A stretch of 64,000 nucleotides of DNA from Pseudomonas mandelii (GCF_900106065.1 NZ_LT629796.1:6920501-6984500); one strand, 5' to 3'. Positions 1 to 11,081 are shown, counted from the first letter of the stretch. Numbers and translations are program-made. Notes: generated from the letters alone by a model not told the origin.

Positions 1-1
1 C

Positions 2-1162
2 GAGCAGTTGCTGCAGCAACCGGCGTTCCTGAGCCTGAGGGGTGACAGCGGCATTCACGGCATCTTGCACAGCGCCAGTCGCGAGCACCGTGGCCCGCAC
101 CGAATCGGCTACCATCTGGTGCTGGTGCCTTGGTTGCAGCAACTGGACCGACACCCTTGCCGTCGGGTTTTTCATCAACTCGACGCGCCCGCCATCCTGC
201 GCCAGTTGCTCACCGAAAACGCGATCGCCGAAGACAGCTTCCGTTTTGAACTGCCCAACGGACGCTATGCGGTGCGACCGTTCTGCATTCAGTTTGATGA
301 GACCGACCTGGCGTTCCTGCAACGGCTCTGCGAAGAAGAAGGCATCCACTATCACTTCGAACATCAGCACGACGGCCATGTGCTGGTGTTGGCGGATGAC
401 AGCCTGAGCTTTCCCCAGGAACCGCTGCTGATGCCCTTTCACGGCGAGACGGCCGACCCCGCCAGCGTGCCGGTGATCACTGAGTTGTTCCAGCGCCATG
501 CCTCGCCCGCACCGCAACAGCTCCAGCGCGAGCAATCGAGCCGTCGATCACTGGAACGGCTGCGCTGCCGGCATCGGCAGATTCAGGGGCAGAGCAATCA
601 CAGTGATTTGCGCGGCGGATGCATCGTGCAAGTGTCGGAACATCCCATCGCGAACTTCAACGATCAATGGCTGCTGACCGAGATCCGGCATCAGGGCCGA
701 CAGCCGTCGATTCTCGCCGAGGACACCGCCGACAAGCTCCGGCGTTACAGCAATCAGTTCAGCGCGATTCCGTGGTCCACGGTGTTCCGGCCAGCGCTCA
801 CACAGGCCAGACCGAGCATTCCGGGCTATCAGAAGGCGCGAGTGCTGGGCGCTGTCGGGCAACCCGCGGTGCTGGATGCTGAAGGGCGGATTGAGGTCCG
901 ATTGTGGCCCACCGCGCAAGCCGACGACAAGGAATCCACCGGCCTCTGGCTACCCGTGGCCCTCGCCGCGCCGGACGGTCGGATCGATCCGTCCAGGCTG
1001 CCGCTCGCCGGCACTGACGTGCTCATCAGTTTTCTCGACAGCGACCCGGATCGTCCTGTGTTGTGTGCGGCGGCGAGCAACCCGCCAGCGCCTCGACCCA
1101 CTCGCCAGCCACGCAGCGATGGCCTTCTGTTGCTCGATTGGCTGGTCAACCGTCGGGACTGA
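2..1162 (+). CDS. vgrG: Type VI secretion tip protein VgrG/TssI, 5' end outside window
   Basis: VgrG trimers form the spike tip of the type VI secretion needle and carry effectors out of the cell. The visible part has the gp27-like hub (residues about 20-140, with the family pattern in which an ETDLAFLQRL-like helix is followed by an EEEGI turn and a LVLAD strand). It ends with the gp5-like OB fold, including the DPDRPV signature. The reading frame is open from the window edge, so the N-terminus is missing. The protein stops about 30 residues after DPDRPV, much earlier than typical VgrGs, which continue into a beta-helical needle and often an effector domain. No effector or adaptor gene follows; the next gene is convergent. 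The family is secure. Whether this short form is functional is open. Confidence 0.85.
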   Translation, partial: EQLLQQPAFLSLRGDSGIHGILHSASREHRGPHRIGYHLVLVPWLQQLDRHPCRRVFHQLDAPAILRQLLTENAIAEDSFRFELPNGRYAVRPFCIQFDETDLAFLQRLCEEEGIHYHFEHQHDGHVLVLADDSLSFPQEPLLMPFHGETADPASVPVITELFQRHASPAPQQLQREQSSRRSLERLRCRHRQIQGQSNHSDLRGGCIVQVSEHPIANFNDQWLLTEIRHQGRQPSILAEDTADKLRRYSNQFSAIPWSTVFRPALTQARPSIPGYQKARVLGAVGQPAVLDAEGRIEVRLWPTAQADDKESTGLWLPVALAAPDGRIDPSRLPLAGTDVLISFLDSDPDRPVLCAAASNPPAPRPTRQPRSDGLLLLDWLVNRRD

Positions 1163-1218
1163 TCAGCCCTTGTCAGCCTTGCCAGCCGCCGCGAACCTGG
1201 TCAGGCGCACATCCACAG

Positions 1219-1250
1219 CGCTTTCGCGAGCAAGCTTCGCTCCTGCAGGT
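1219..1250. repeat. Single Pseudomonas REP sequence
   Basis: A lone copy of the REP motif (TTTCGCGAGCAAGCTTCGCTC) lies between the convergent vgrG and MFS genes. Unlike most REPs in this window it has no inverted partner within 100 bp. Confidence 0.6.
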
Positions 1251-1326
1251 TCCTGTATGTTTTTACGGCACGCAGGACCAGGCCTCCAGCGCCTGTTTCA
1301 GCCAGAAAGGACTCATCGGTTTTTCC

Positions 1327-2646
1327 TCAGGTACGCAGGGGTTTTACGGTCATCGCCTGGTTAGGCACGGAAGCGCTTTCGACACGCAGGCCAGTCGGAC
1401 GGCTGTTCCAGTGGGGGATCAGCACCAGGGCGGAGAACAATGCGCAGCCGGCGAAGACGATGAACACGGTGACCGAGTCGAAGTAACCCGGCAGCAATCC
1501 GCCGAGAATTGCCCCGACCGAGCCGCAACCGTTGACGAACCCGGCGGCCGTGGCGCCCGCCTTGGCGGTGCCGAAATCAATCGCTGCCGCCCCGCTGATC
1601 ATCGAATCCGGCCCGTACAAGGTCAGGCCCATGACAAACAGCAGCGCCACCACCCACAGCACGCTGCCGGTGTGCAGAGCGCCCATGAAGAGCGCCAGGG
1701 AAACGGTCAATGCCAACAGACTGATCACGCAGGCCGGCATGCGCCGGGCGCCGAACAGTTTGTCCGAGGCCAGCCCGAGCAGGATCGGCCCCAGCAGCCC
1801 GGCCAGTTCAAACGCGGTAGGAATGATTGCCGCGCCCACTTTGCCCACCGAGGGCATCTGCTCGAAGACGATCACCGGCCCCCAGAGCAGAATCGCGTAG
1901 CGCGCCGGTTTCAAAAGGAAATACGCCAGGCCCAATACCAGCACCGTGCGGTTGCGCAGGATTTCCTTTAACGGTTCAAGCACGCTGGTCTTGCTTTGCG
2001 CGCAGGCCTCTTTCGTTGTCAGTTCCGGCTCCACTGCGGGCAAGCCGACGTCTTGCGGTTTATTGCGTTGGAAAATAAAAAACAGCACGGCGACCAGCCC
2101 AACCACCGCCGCACTGGAAATGAACGCCGCGTGCCAGCTGCCGATGAGCGTATACGCCCACCAGCCGGCAAACGGTGAGGCCACCAGACCGCCAAAGGCG
2201 TAGCAGGAACTCCACAGCCCCAGCACCCTTCCGCGCTGCCGGGCAGGGAAAAAACTGCCCATGTTCTTGCACAGCCCCGACCATCCGGTGGACTGCGCCA
2301 GGCCTTGAATCAGCATGCAGGTGGCAAAGATCGGTAACGTCGCGAAACTGCCCATCACCAGGGCGGCCGCCGCGGAAATGAGCAATCCGCCAAGCACCAC
2401 GACCCGAGGGCCAAAGCGGTCGGCGAGGATGCCCCAAGTGAATTGACCGAAGGCGTAGGCGGTCAGGTAGAGGGCGTCGAGGTTGGCCATGGCCATTTTG
2501 TCGAGCATGAAGGTGGGGTCTTCGGCGATCCCCAGTTTGGCCACGGAAAAGGCTTTGCGGGTGAAGTAGAAAGCGGCGTAGGCGAGCCAGGTGATCGCGA
2601 AGATCTGCACGCGCCACCGCTTGATGGTGCCGATGGAGTTGTTCAT
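1327..2646 (-). CDS. MFS transporter, organophosphate-type, probable AEP/phosphonate uptake
   Basis: A 439-residue inner-membrane permease of the major facilitator superfamily with about 12 hydrophobic segments. The DRFGPR motif at residues 76-81 is the loop 2-3 signature. The N-terminal WLAYAAFYFTRKAF pattern is typical of the organophosphate (GlpT/UhpC-like) branch. The start at 2646 was chosen over the longer open frame because the upstream extension has no transporter character and the family begins right before the first helix. It is transcribed away from a LysR gene and lies beside phnW and phnX, so uptake of 2-aminoethylphosphonate or a related organophosphorus compound is inferred. 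MFS carriers of AEP are known in Pseudomonas relatives, but the substrate is not proven here. Confidence 0.8.
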   Translation of the reverse strand: MNNSIGTIKRWRVQIFAITWLAYAAFYFTRKAFSVAKLGIAEDPTFMLDKMAMANLDALYLTAYAFGQFTWGILADRFGPRVVVLGGLLISAAAALVMGSFATLPIFATCMLIQGLAQSTGWSGLCKNMGSFFPARQRGRVLGLWSSCYAFGGLVASPFAGWWAYTLIGSWHAAFISSAAVVGLVAVLFFIFQRNKPQDVGLPAVEPELTTKEACAQSKTSVLEPLKEILRNRTVLVLGLAYFLLKPARYAILLWGPVIVFEQMPSVGKVGAAIIPTAFELAGLLGPILLGLASDKLFGARRMPACVISLLALTVSLALFMGALHTGSVLWVVALLFVMGLTLYGPDSMISGAAAIDFGTAKAGATAAGFVNGCGSVGAILGGLLPGYFDSVTVFIVFAGCALFSALVLIPHWNSRPTGLRVESASVPNQAMTVKPLRT

Positions 2647-2862
2647 TGTGATTTCTGACCTCAGGGTGTGAGTGTGCCGGCAGAAATTGAGAAATAACGC
2701 CTGTTTTTTTATTGTTGAGCACTTCGATACCGCTGCTTCCCTGAGGCGATACCGGTCAGATGAGGCCTGTAACTGCACGCGCAGGCTCATGGCCACCGAC
2801 GCTGTTCGACTGATCAGTCACCGGGGCTCAGTTCGATAAAAACAATTACTGATTAATAAGTG

Positions 2863-2872
2863 AAATCGATTT
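2863..2872. promoter_or_regulatory. AT-rich palindrome in divergent MFS/LysR promoter region
   Basis: AAATCGATTT is a perfect 10-bp palindrome in the AT-rich stretch 45-50 bp before the LysR start at 2916. Its position between divergently transcribed genes makes it a candidate LysR operator; this is inference from position and symmetry only. Confidence 0.35.
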
Positions 2873-2915
2873 ATCGTATTTCCAATATAGGCTCGACTTG
2901 TTACTGGAGGTTTCG

Positions 2916-3788
2916 ATGTCGGTTTCCCACGCCCAACTCAAAGCCTTCCACGCCGTGGCCGTCCACGGAAGCTTTACCAAAGCCGCCGAGCGGCTTTTTC
3001 TTACGCAACCGGCGATTTCCGACCAAGTGCGCAAGCTCGAAGAGCGCTTCGGGGTGTTGCTGTTTCACCGCAACAAACGCTCGGTGCGCCTGACGGATCT
3101 GGGCGAACGCTTGTTGAGCATTACCCAGCGCCTGTTCGTCATCGAGGACGAGGCGCAGGAGCTCTTGCATGACTCCCGGGCCTTGCAGACCGGCAGCCTG
3201 ATTCTCGCGGTGGATGCGCCGGTGCACGTACTGCCGCAGATTGCGCGTTTCTGTGAACGCTACCCCGGCATCAGCGTAAAAATCGAAACCGGCAACACCG
3301 ACGAATCGCTGTTTCGCCTGTTCAACTATCAGGCCGACCTGGCGTTGCTCGGTCGGGATGTGAGTGACGAGCGGCTGATCTCGCTGCCGCTGCGCAATGA
3401 CCCGATGGTGGCCTTCGTTTCACACAATCATCCGTGGGCGGATCGCGAATCGATTTGCCTGGCGGATTTGCACGACACGCCCCTGGTGCTGCGGGAAATC
3501 GGTTCGGTGACGCGTCAGACACTGGAAGAGGAAATGGCCCAGGCCGGGTTTTCCATCCGCCCGGCGATCCAGGTTGAAGGCCGGGAAGCGGCGCGTGAGG
3601 CGGTGGTCGTGGGGATCGGGGTGGGCGTGGTGTCCGCCGCCGAGTTTGGCGCGGATTCGCGGGTGTGTGCGTTGCCGATTACCGATTGCACACGGCGATT
3701 GACCGAAACGCTGGTGTGCTTGCGCGAGCAAAGTTCACGGCGGGTGGTGGCGACGTTTCTGGAGATGGTGCGCGAGAGTCTGGTGTAG
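2916..3788 (+). CDS. LysR-family transcriptional regulator, AEP catabolism associated
   Basis: A 290-residue LysR-type regulator: winged helix-turn-helix at about residues 5-65 (motif KAAERLFLTQPAISDQVRKLE), then a periplasmic-binding-like co-inducer domain. The ATG at 2916 follows CTGGAGG with good spacing, so the longer open frame from 2898 was not used. It is divergent from the MFS transporter and close to phnWX. A LysR subfamily associated with aminoethylphosphonate catabolism is known, and this gene or its neighbour at 3909-4772 should belong to it. It probably controls the adjacent transporter in response to AEP or its breakdown product (inference). Confidence 0.85.
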   Translation: MSVSHAQLKAFHAVAVHGSFTKAAERLFLTQPAISDQVRKLEERFGVLLFHRNKRSVRLTDLGERLLSITQRLFVIEDEAQELLHDSRALQTGSLILAVDAPVHVLPQIARFCERYPGISVKIETGNTDESLFRLFNYQADLALLGRDVSDERLISLPLRNDPMVAFVSHNHPWADRESICLADLHDTPLVLREIGSVTRQTLEEEMAQAGFSIRPAIQVEGREAAREAVVVGIGVGVVSAAEFGADSRVCALPITDCTRRLTETLVCLREQSSRRVVATFLEMVRESLV

Positions 3789-3800
3789 GCAGGTCTGGCC

Positions 3801-3901
3801 TCTTCGCGGGCAAGCCTCGCTCCCACAGGGGTTTATGCTGGCCGCAGATCTTGTATACGACGCATAACCTGTGGGAGCGAGGCTTGCCCGCGAAGGCCGC
3901 G
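3801..3901. repeat. REPIN (inverted REP doublet)
   Basis: Two REP copies in inverted orientation, TCGCGGGCAAGCCTCGCTCC at 3804 and its complement ending near 3895, separated by about 45 bp. They sit between the convergent LysR genes and can fold into one long hairpin, as typical Pseudomonas REPINs do. Confidence 0.85.
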
Positions 3902-3908
3902 CCTCGGT

Positions 3909-4772
3909 TTATCGGATAGGCGCCAACTCAAAAAACGCCCGAATCAAACGCAAATCCCGCCGCCGTTCCATGCACCCGATCATGTGCCGGTTAACCAGCC
4001 CTTCACCCAAAATCGGCACTGCCGCCACCCGCGGGTCATGACTGACCTCAACCGAAGACACCACGCCAACCCCCAACTCGGCGGCCACGGCCTCGGTCAC
4101 CGCCTCGCGACTGTCCAGCTCCAGCAACACCCTCGGGTTGACCGATGCCGACGCGCAAGCTTCATCGAATGTCCGCCGGGTAATCGAACTCGGCTCACGC
4201 AACACCATGATCACCTGATCCAGCTCCTTGAGCTTCACGCCCTTGGACGCCTTGGCCCAGGGATGACTGTCAGGCACCAGCGCGCAAATCCGTGATTCGC
4301 TCAACGCTTGCAGATGCAGGCCTTTGCGCGGCTCGACTTCAGTCAACACCGCCACGTCGGCATGCTCGGACAACAACGCTGCCAGGGTTTCCTGAGCATT
4401 GCCCAAGCGCAGATTCACGGTAATTCCGGGGTATCGCGCGCGCAGACTGGCGAGCATCGGCATCACCATGTGCGGCCCGTCCGCTGCGACTTCCAGGCGC
4501 CCGGTCAGCAACTGTCGATTCGCTTCCAGCAGCACTTGCGCTTCTTCGGCCAGGCCAAACATCGCCCGGGTGATCGCCGCCAGCTTGGTGCCCTCCTCCG
4601 TCAGCTCCACGCGTCGCGCGGTGCGGCGCAGCAAGGTGATTTGATAATGCTCCTCCAACGCCTTGATGTGCCCGGTGACCGCCGGTTGGCTGATGAACAG
4701 CCGCTCGGCCGCACGGGTGAAGCTGCCTTCGCGGGCCACGGCGTCGAAGGCTCGAAGCTGGAACAGGTTCAT
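3909..4772 (-). CDS. LysR-family regulator divergent from phnW
   Basis: A 287-residue LysR-type regulator with its HTH at residues about 1-60 (RAAERLFISQPAVTGHIKALE) and a C-terminal effector-binding domain. It is transcribed divergently from phnW with 115 bp between the start codons, the classic arrangement for a LysR activator of the adjacent catabolic operon. It resembles the other LysR protein at 2916-3788 in the HTH but is otherwise distinct. Two LysR proteins bracketing one small pathway suggest separate control of transport and catabolism (inference). Confidence 0.85.
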   Translation of the reverse strand: MNLFQLRAFDAVAREGSFTRAAERLFISQPAVTGHIKALEEHYQITLLRRTARRVELTEEGTKLAAITRAMFGLAEEAQVLLEANRQLLTGRLEVAADGPHMVMPMLASLRARYPGITVNLRLGNAQETLAALLSEHADVAVLTEVEPRKGLHLQALSESRICALVPDSHPWAKASKGVKLKELDQVIMVLREPSSITRRTFDEACASASVNPRVLLELDSREAVTEAVAAELGVGVVSSVEVSHDPRVAAVPILGEGLVNRHMIGCMERRRDLRLIRAFFELAPIR

Positions 4773-4828
4773 GAATAACTCTCACTGATGGCTGGCATAA
4801 CAACAAACAATTTGATTGATAGCACCCG

Positions 4829-4840
4829 AAATTGCAATTT
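4829..4840. promoter_or_regulatory. Palindrome AAATTGCAATTT in phnW/LysR intergenic region
   Basis: A perfect 12-bp palindrome 48 bp upstream of the phnW start codon, inside the divergent promoter region. Position and AT-rich symmetry fit a LysR regulator operator. No binding data exist here. Confidence 0.45.
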
Positions 4841-4887
4841 ATGCCCCGTAGCTTCATCCCACAGAGAGCTTTTGCGAGGACACAAGA

Positions 4888-5997
4888 ATGAGCACTGCCG
4901 AGCCAATCCTGCTCACCCCCGGCCCACTGACCACGTCGGCCCGTACCCGTCAGGCGATGATGGTCGACTGGGGTTCATGGGATGACCGCTTCAATCAACT
5001 GACCGCCAGCCTGTGCGAGCAATTACTGGCAATCATCAACGGCAGCGACAGCCACCACTGCGTGCCCTTGCAAGGCAGCGGTACGTTCGCGGTCGAAGCG
5101 GCCATCGGCACGCTGGTGCCTCGCGACGGCAAAGTGCTGGTGCTGATCAACGGCGCCTACGGCAAACGCCTGGCGAAAATCTGCGAAGTGCTCGGGCGCT
5201 CCTTCAGCACCTTCGAAACCGCCGAAGACGAACCGACCACCGCCGCCGACGTCGACCGTCTGCTGCACGCCGATGCCAGCATTACCCACGTTGCGCTGAT
5301 TCACTGCGAAACCAGCACCGGCATCCTCAATCCGCTGCCGGAGATTGCCCACGTCATTGCGCAACACGGCAAACGCCTGATCATCGACGCCATGAGCTCC
5401 TTTGGCGCGCTGCCAATCGATGCGCAACAGGTGCCGTTCGACGCGCTGATCGCCGCCTCGGGCAAATGCCTGGAAGGCGTACCGGGCATGGGTTTCGTCT
5501 TTGCCCGCAAAGACGCACTGGCCAACGCCGCTGGCAATTCGCACTCGCTGGCGATGGATTTGTTCGACCAGCACACCTACATGGCCAAGACCGGCCAATG
5601 GCGCTTTACGCCGCCCACCCATGTGGTCGCCGCGCTGCACGAAGCCTTGCTGCAATACAACGAAGAAGGTGGTTTGCCGGCGCGGCATCAGCGCTATGCC
5701 AACAACTGCCAGGTGCTGCTTGATGACATGGCCAAACTCGGCTTGCGCAGCTTCCTGCCCGCCGCGATCCAGGCCCCGATCATTGTCACGTTCCACGCGC
5801 CGAAAGACCCGCGCTATCAGTTCAAGGAGTTCTACGAACGCGTCAAGGCCAAGGGTTTCATCCTCTACCCCGGCAAATTGACCCAGGTCGAAACCTTCCG
5901 CGTCGGCTGCATCGGACACGTCAACTAGGCCGAGATGCACGCAGCGGTAGCGGCGGTCGCCGACGTACTGCGCGAGATGGAAGTCCTCGAAATCTGA
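4888..5997 (+). pseudogene. phnW: 2-aminoethylphosphonate:pyruvate transaminase PhnW, interrupted by in-frame amber codon
   Basis: PhnW is the PLP-dependent transaminase that converts AEP plus pyruvate into phosphonoacetaldehyde and alanine. The N-terminal [10 protein letters not shown] motif, the GSGTFAVEA cofactor loop and the PLP lysine in AASGKCLEG (about residue 194) are all present. The frame from ATG 4888 stops at a TAG at 5926-5928 after 346 residues. The same frame continues without another stop to TGA at 5995-5997, with sequence typical of the PhnW C-terminal helix (AEMHAAVAAVADVL). Reading through gives 369 residues, the family's usual length. A single GAG-to-TAG change (Glu347) explains this. 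It may be a real nonsense mutation, a suppressed codon or a sequencing error. The active site is intact, so the truncated 346-residue protein might keep some activity. Confidence 0.9.
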
Positions 5998-6015
5998 ATG
6001 AGCAGGCACCGCTGA

Positions 6016-6113
6016 TCCTGTAGGAGCGAGGCTTGCCCGCGAATGCAGACGACGCGGTTCTTCGAACACACCGAATTATCGTTCTTCGCGGGCAAGCCTC
6101 GCTCCTACAAGGG
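6016..6113. repeat. REPIN between phnW and phnX
   Basis: Inverted REP pair (TAGGAGCGAGGCTTGCCCGC at 6021 and its complement ending near 6109). It fills almost the whole phnW-phnX spacer, so a phnWX transcript would carry a large hairpin between the two coding regions. Confidence 0.85.
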
Positions 6114-6122
6114 ACACAACAC

Positions 6123-6950
6123 ATGAACTACAACAACCCAACCAAACTCCAGGCCGCCATCCTCGACTGGGCCGGCACCGTGGTCGACTTCGGCTCGTTC
6201 GCGCCGACGCAGATTTTTGTCGAAGCCTTCGCCGAGTTCGACGTCCAGGTCTCCATCGAAGAAGCCCGCGGGCCGATGGGCATGGGCAAGTGGGACCACA
6301 TTCGCACCCTGTGTGATCAGCCGGAAGTTGCCAAGCGTTATCGCGCCGTGTTCGGCCGCACCCCGACCGACGATGATGTCACCGCCATCTACAAGCGTTT
6401 CATGCCGCTGCAGATCGAGAAAATCGCCGAGCACTCGGCGCTGATTCCGGGTGCACTCGACACCATCGCCAACCTGCGTCAGCAAGGGATCAAGATCGGC
6501 TCCTGCTCCGGCTACCCGAAACAGGTCATGGACAAGGTGGTCGAACTGGCCGCTACCAACGGTTACGTGGCCGATCACGTGGTCGCCACCGACGAAGTGC
6601 CTAACGGCCGTCCATGGCCGGCACAGGCCTTGGCCAACGTGATTGCGCTGGGCATCGACGACGTCGCGGCCTGCGTGAAGATCGATGACACTGTGCCGGG
6701 TATTCTCGAAGGACGTCGCGCCGGCATGTGGACCGTGGCGCTGATCTGCTCCGGTAACGCGCTGGGGCTGGATTACAAAGGTTTCCGCGCCTTGGGCAGC
6801 GAGCAACTCGACAGTGAACGCAAACGCATCCACGCGATGTTCGAAGGTTCGCGGCCGCACTACATGATCGACACCATCACCGACTTGCCGCAAGTGATCG
6901 CCGACATCAACAAGCGTCTGGCCAAGGGTGAGATGCCACAAAGCAGTTGA
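6123..6950 (+). CDS. phnX: Phosphonoacetaldehyde hydrolase (phosphonatase) PhnX
   Basis: PhnX cleaves the C-P bond of phosphonoacetaldehyde to acetaldehyde and phosphate, completing AEP degradation after PhnW. It is a HAD-superfamily hydrolase of 275 residues, normal for the family. The nucleophile Asp15 lies in the DWAGT motif, and the Schiff-base lysine typical of phosphonatases is Lys56 in GMGKWDH. A SCSGYPK motif and an acidic DDTVPG motif follow. The ATG at 6123 is preceded by an AAGGGA ribosome site that overlaps the end of the REPIN. It is followed by a strong terminator at 6974, so phnW-phnX form the transcription unit. Confidence 0.95.
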   Translation: MNYNNPTKLQAAILDWAGTVVDFGSFAPTQIFVEAFAEFDVQVSIEEARGPMGMGKWDHIRTLCDQPEVAKRYRAVFGRTPTDDDVTAIYKRFMPLQIEKIAEHSALIPGALDTIANLRQQGIKIGSCSGYPKQVMDKVVELAATNGYVADHVVATDEVPNGRPWPAQALANVIALGIDDVAACVKIDDTVPGILEGRRAGMWTVALICSGNALGLDYKGFRALGSEQLDSERKRIHAMFEGSRPHYMIDTITDLPQVIADINKRLAKGEMPQSS

Positions 6951-6973
6951 TAACGTTTACTGATTCATAAAAA

Positions 6974-7008
6974 AGCGCCAGCTCCGTTTCGGAACTGGCG
7001 CTTTTTTT
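6974..7008 (+). terminator. Intrinsic terminator of phnWX
   Basis: GCGCCAG...CTGGCGC stem with one internal mismatch and a short loop, followed by seven T residues. Confidence 0.85.
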
Positions 7009-7139
7009 GGGTGATCACTTGAGCCAGAGCATTGAATGCCCAAACAGCCACAGGCAAATCGACCAAAGCGGTTTACAGTTAAAAAACACCGTCGAACAAG
7101 AACGGTGGGCTTTTTGACCAGACCTGTGAGGAACACCGT

Positions 7140-7688
7140 ATGCCCTGGAAGAACTCCGAATCACGCTACAGCACTGTATCGATCACGCTGCATTGGTTGA
7201 TGCTGGTCCTGTTGGCGCTGGTTTACGCCTGTATCGAATTTCGCGGGATCTTTCCCAAAGGCAGCGGTGGCCGGACGCTGATCACAGAATCGCACTTCAT
7301 GCTCGGCTTGACGGTGTTCGTATTGGTTTGGCTGCGGTTGTTCGCGCGCAGCCTGGGCCCGGCACCACAGATCTTCCCGGCCTCGCCCCGCTGGCAGACC
7401 GTGCTGGCCAGACTGATGCACTGGGCGCTGTACATTTTCATGATCGCGATGCCGATACTCGGTTGGCTGGTGACCAGCGCCAAGGGGCATCAGGTGATGT
7501 TTTATGGCGTTGACCTACCGCTGCTGATCCCGGAGGACAAGACGCTGGCCAAGCAAATCGAGGAATGGCATGAACTCGGCGGCACCATCGGCTATTGGCT
7601 GATCGGCCTGCACGCGGCGGCGGGGATTTATCACCACTATGTGGTGCGCGATAACACGCTGCTGCGGATGATGCCCAAGCGCGGGTGA
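7140..7688 (+). CDS. Cytochrome b561 family protein
   Basis: A 182-residue four-helix inner-membrane di-heme cytochrome b of the bacterial b561 (CybB) family, thought to pass electrons between quinol and acceptors such as superoxide. Conserved histidines occur in LHWLM (His18), in TESHFML, in LMHWALY and near the C-terminus in GLHAAAGIYHH, giving the usual heme ligands. It is a single gene with a GTGAGGAAC ribosome site, and its neighbours are unrelated. Family assignment is firm. The physiological partner is not visible. Confidence 0.85.
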   Translation: MPWKNSESRYSTVSITLHWLMLVLLALVYACIEFRGIFPKGSGGRTLITESHFMLGLTVFVLVWLRLFARSLGPAPQIFPASPRWQTVLARLMHWALYIFMIAMPILGWLVTSAKGHQVMFYGVDLPLLIPEDKTLAKQIEEWHELGGTIGYWLIGLHAAAGIYHHYVVRDNTLLRMMPKRG

Positions 7689-7716
7689 AAAACACTGATC
7701 CCTATGGCGAGGGGCT

Positions 7717-8643
7717 TCAGGTTTTCGAGCTGCCCCCCCGACAGCCCTGCAATCCGCCCGTGTGGACGAAGATCAGCCGTGTGCCCTTTTCAAATGTTCC
7801 AGCCTCGACTTGCTGCTTGAGCATCAGCAGCGCCTTGCCGGTGTACAGCGGTTCGAGGGGAACTCCCGAAGCCTGTTCCGCCTGGTCGATGAAACTGAGC
7901 AGCAGCGGATCGACTTTGGCAAAGCCACCACGGCTGGCATCGAACAGTTCGTAAGCCACGTCATGACTACCCGCCTCTCGGACAATCGATTCAACCTGCT
8001 GTGCCACACCATGATCGTCGGGCACCGCGAGCGCGCCATACACCGGGTGTTCGCCCGCCTCCGCCAGCGTCAGGCCGGCCAGGGTCGTGCCGGTTCCGCA
8101 AGCCAGCCACCAACCGTCGTAATCGCTCCAGCCCAGGTCGCCGAGTTGATCGAGGACCATCGCCTTCAACTGCCTGCAACCCCGCGCCCCCCGAAGACCG
8201 CCGCCGCCTTCAGGCACCGGATACAGGTCGGGATATTGCACCTGCCAGGGCAGCCAGAAACCCGCTTCATGCCGCGCTCGATAACCGCCATAACCCAACC
8301 AGTGCAACTGCATGCCGAACGCTTGCAAGTCCTTCACCGTCGGTGTTTCCAGCGGGTGACCGCGCAGCAGGCCGACCGTTTTGAAATCGAAACGTTTGCC
8401 GGCAGCTGCCAGTGCATGCAGATGATTGGAGTGGGCACCGCCGAGGCTGATGATGCCTTGGGCGCCGATCCGGTCAGCGGCGTTGAGGTGTTCGATGAGT
8501 TTGAACCACTTGTTGCCGCTGATCAGTGGGTCGATCCGGTCGAGACGCAGGATGGCGACTTCGATGCTGGCCGTGGTGAGCCAGTCGAGGTCAAGGGGCT
8601 GGAGCGGGGCTTGGGGTAGCCAGTCGTTGGGAGGGAGAAGCAT
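7717..8643 (-). CDS. D-cysteine desulfhydrase / ACC deaminase-like PLP enzyme
   Basis: A fold-type II PLP enzyme of 308 residues in the family containing D-cysteine desulfhydrase (DcyD) and 1-aminocyclopropane-1-carboxylate deaminase. The PLP lysine is Lys45 in SGNKWFKL, followed by the GGAHSNHLHA substrate loop and the C-terminal HTGGLQG motif. Which substrate it uses cannot be settled from sequence; D-cysteine desulfhydrase is more common for this length in Pseudomonas. The ATG at 8643 gives the usual family start, with an alternative in-frame ATG at 8673. Neither has a strong ribosome site. It is monocistronic, convergent with the b561 gene. Confidence 0.8.
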   Translation of the reverse strand: MLLPPNDWLPQAPLQPLDLDWLTTASIEVAILRLDRIDPLISGNKWFKLIEHLNAADRIGAQGIISLGGAHSNHLHALAAAGKRFDFKTVGLLRGHPLETPTVKDLQAFGMQLHWLGYGGYRARHEAGFWLPWQVQYPDLYPVPEGGGGLRGARGCRQLKAMVLDQLGDLGWSDYDGWWLACGTGTTLAGLTLAEAGEHPVYGALAVPDDHGVAQQVESIVREAGSHDVAYELFDASRGGFAKVDPLLLSFIDQAEQASGVPLEPLYTGKALLMLKQQVEAGTFEKGTRLIFVHTGGLQGCRGGSSKT

Positions 8644-8688
8644 CAATGCCGGCTCTGGGTGAAGAGTCGGCATCTTAGCAGCCAATGT

Positions 8689-8822
8689 GTGGCGAGGGAG
8701 CTTGCTCCCGCTCGGCTGCGCAGCGGCCGCAAAACTGGCGACAGTGATTAACCTGACACACCACGATCGCTGATAGAGGGAGTCCTTCGGACTCCAACGG
8801 GAGCAACCTCCCTCGCCACAGG
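8689..8822. repeat. REPIN, GAGGGAGCTTGCTCCC type
   Basis: An inverted pair built on the GTGGCGAGGGAGCTTGCTCC motif (8693 onwards) and its partner GGGAGCAACCTCCCTCGCCA ending near 8818, a different REP subtype from the TCGCGGGCAAGCC copies. It separates two minus-strand genes. Confidence 0.75.
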
Positions 8823-8833
8823 GATTGAGTTGC

Positions 8834-10894
<2,061 letters not shown>

Positions 10895-11081
10895 TCACGG
10901 AAAAAATGCAGGAGCTCTTCGGCCCCCGTCAGTCATGTTGGACAGACTAAGAGTCGCGCCCCCGTCACTCAATGACCGAAACTGACAACTTATTGATCCA
11001 AATGTGCAGCGCCCCTTGGCAAGCGTCGGCATGGGCCCTACCCTAGTCGCGAACCCTGCACACGGCTGTCGACTGTTTTCC

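Noticed and set aside
5926..5928. TAG in phnW read as pyrrolysine or a programmed read-through
   Set aside because: Pseudomonas has no pyrrolysine machinery and no downstream recoding structure is evident beyond the REPIN; a point mutation is simpler.
5023..6069. Long open frame on the minus strand across phnW (348 codons)
   Set aside because: It is the complement shadow of a high-GC coding gene; its composition has no family resemblance and no ribosome site, while phnW on the other strand has clear motifs.
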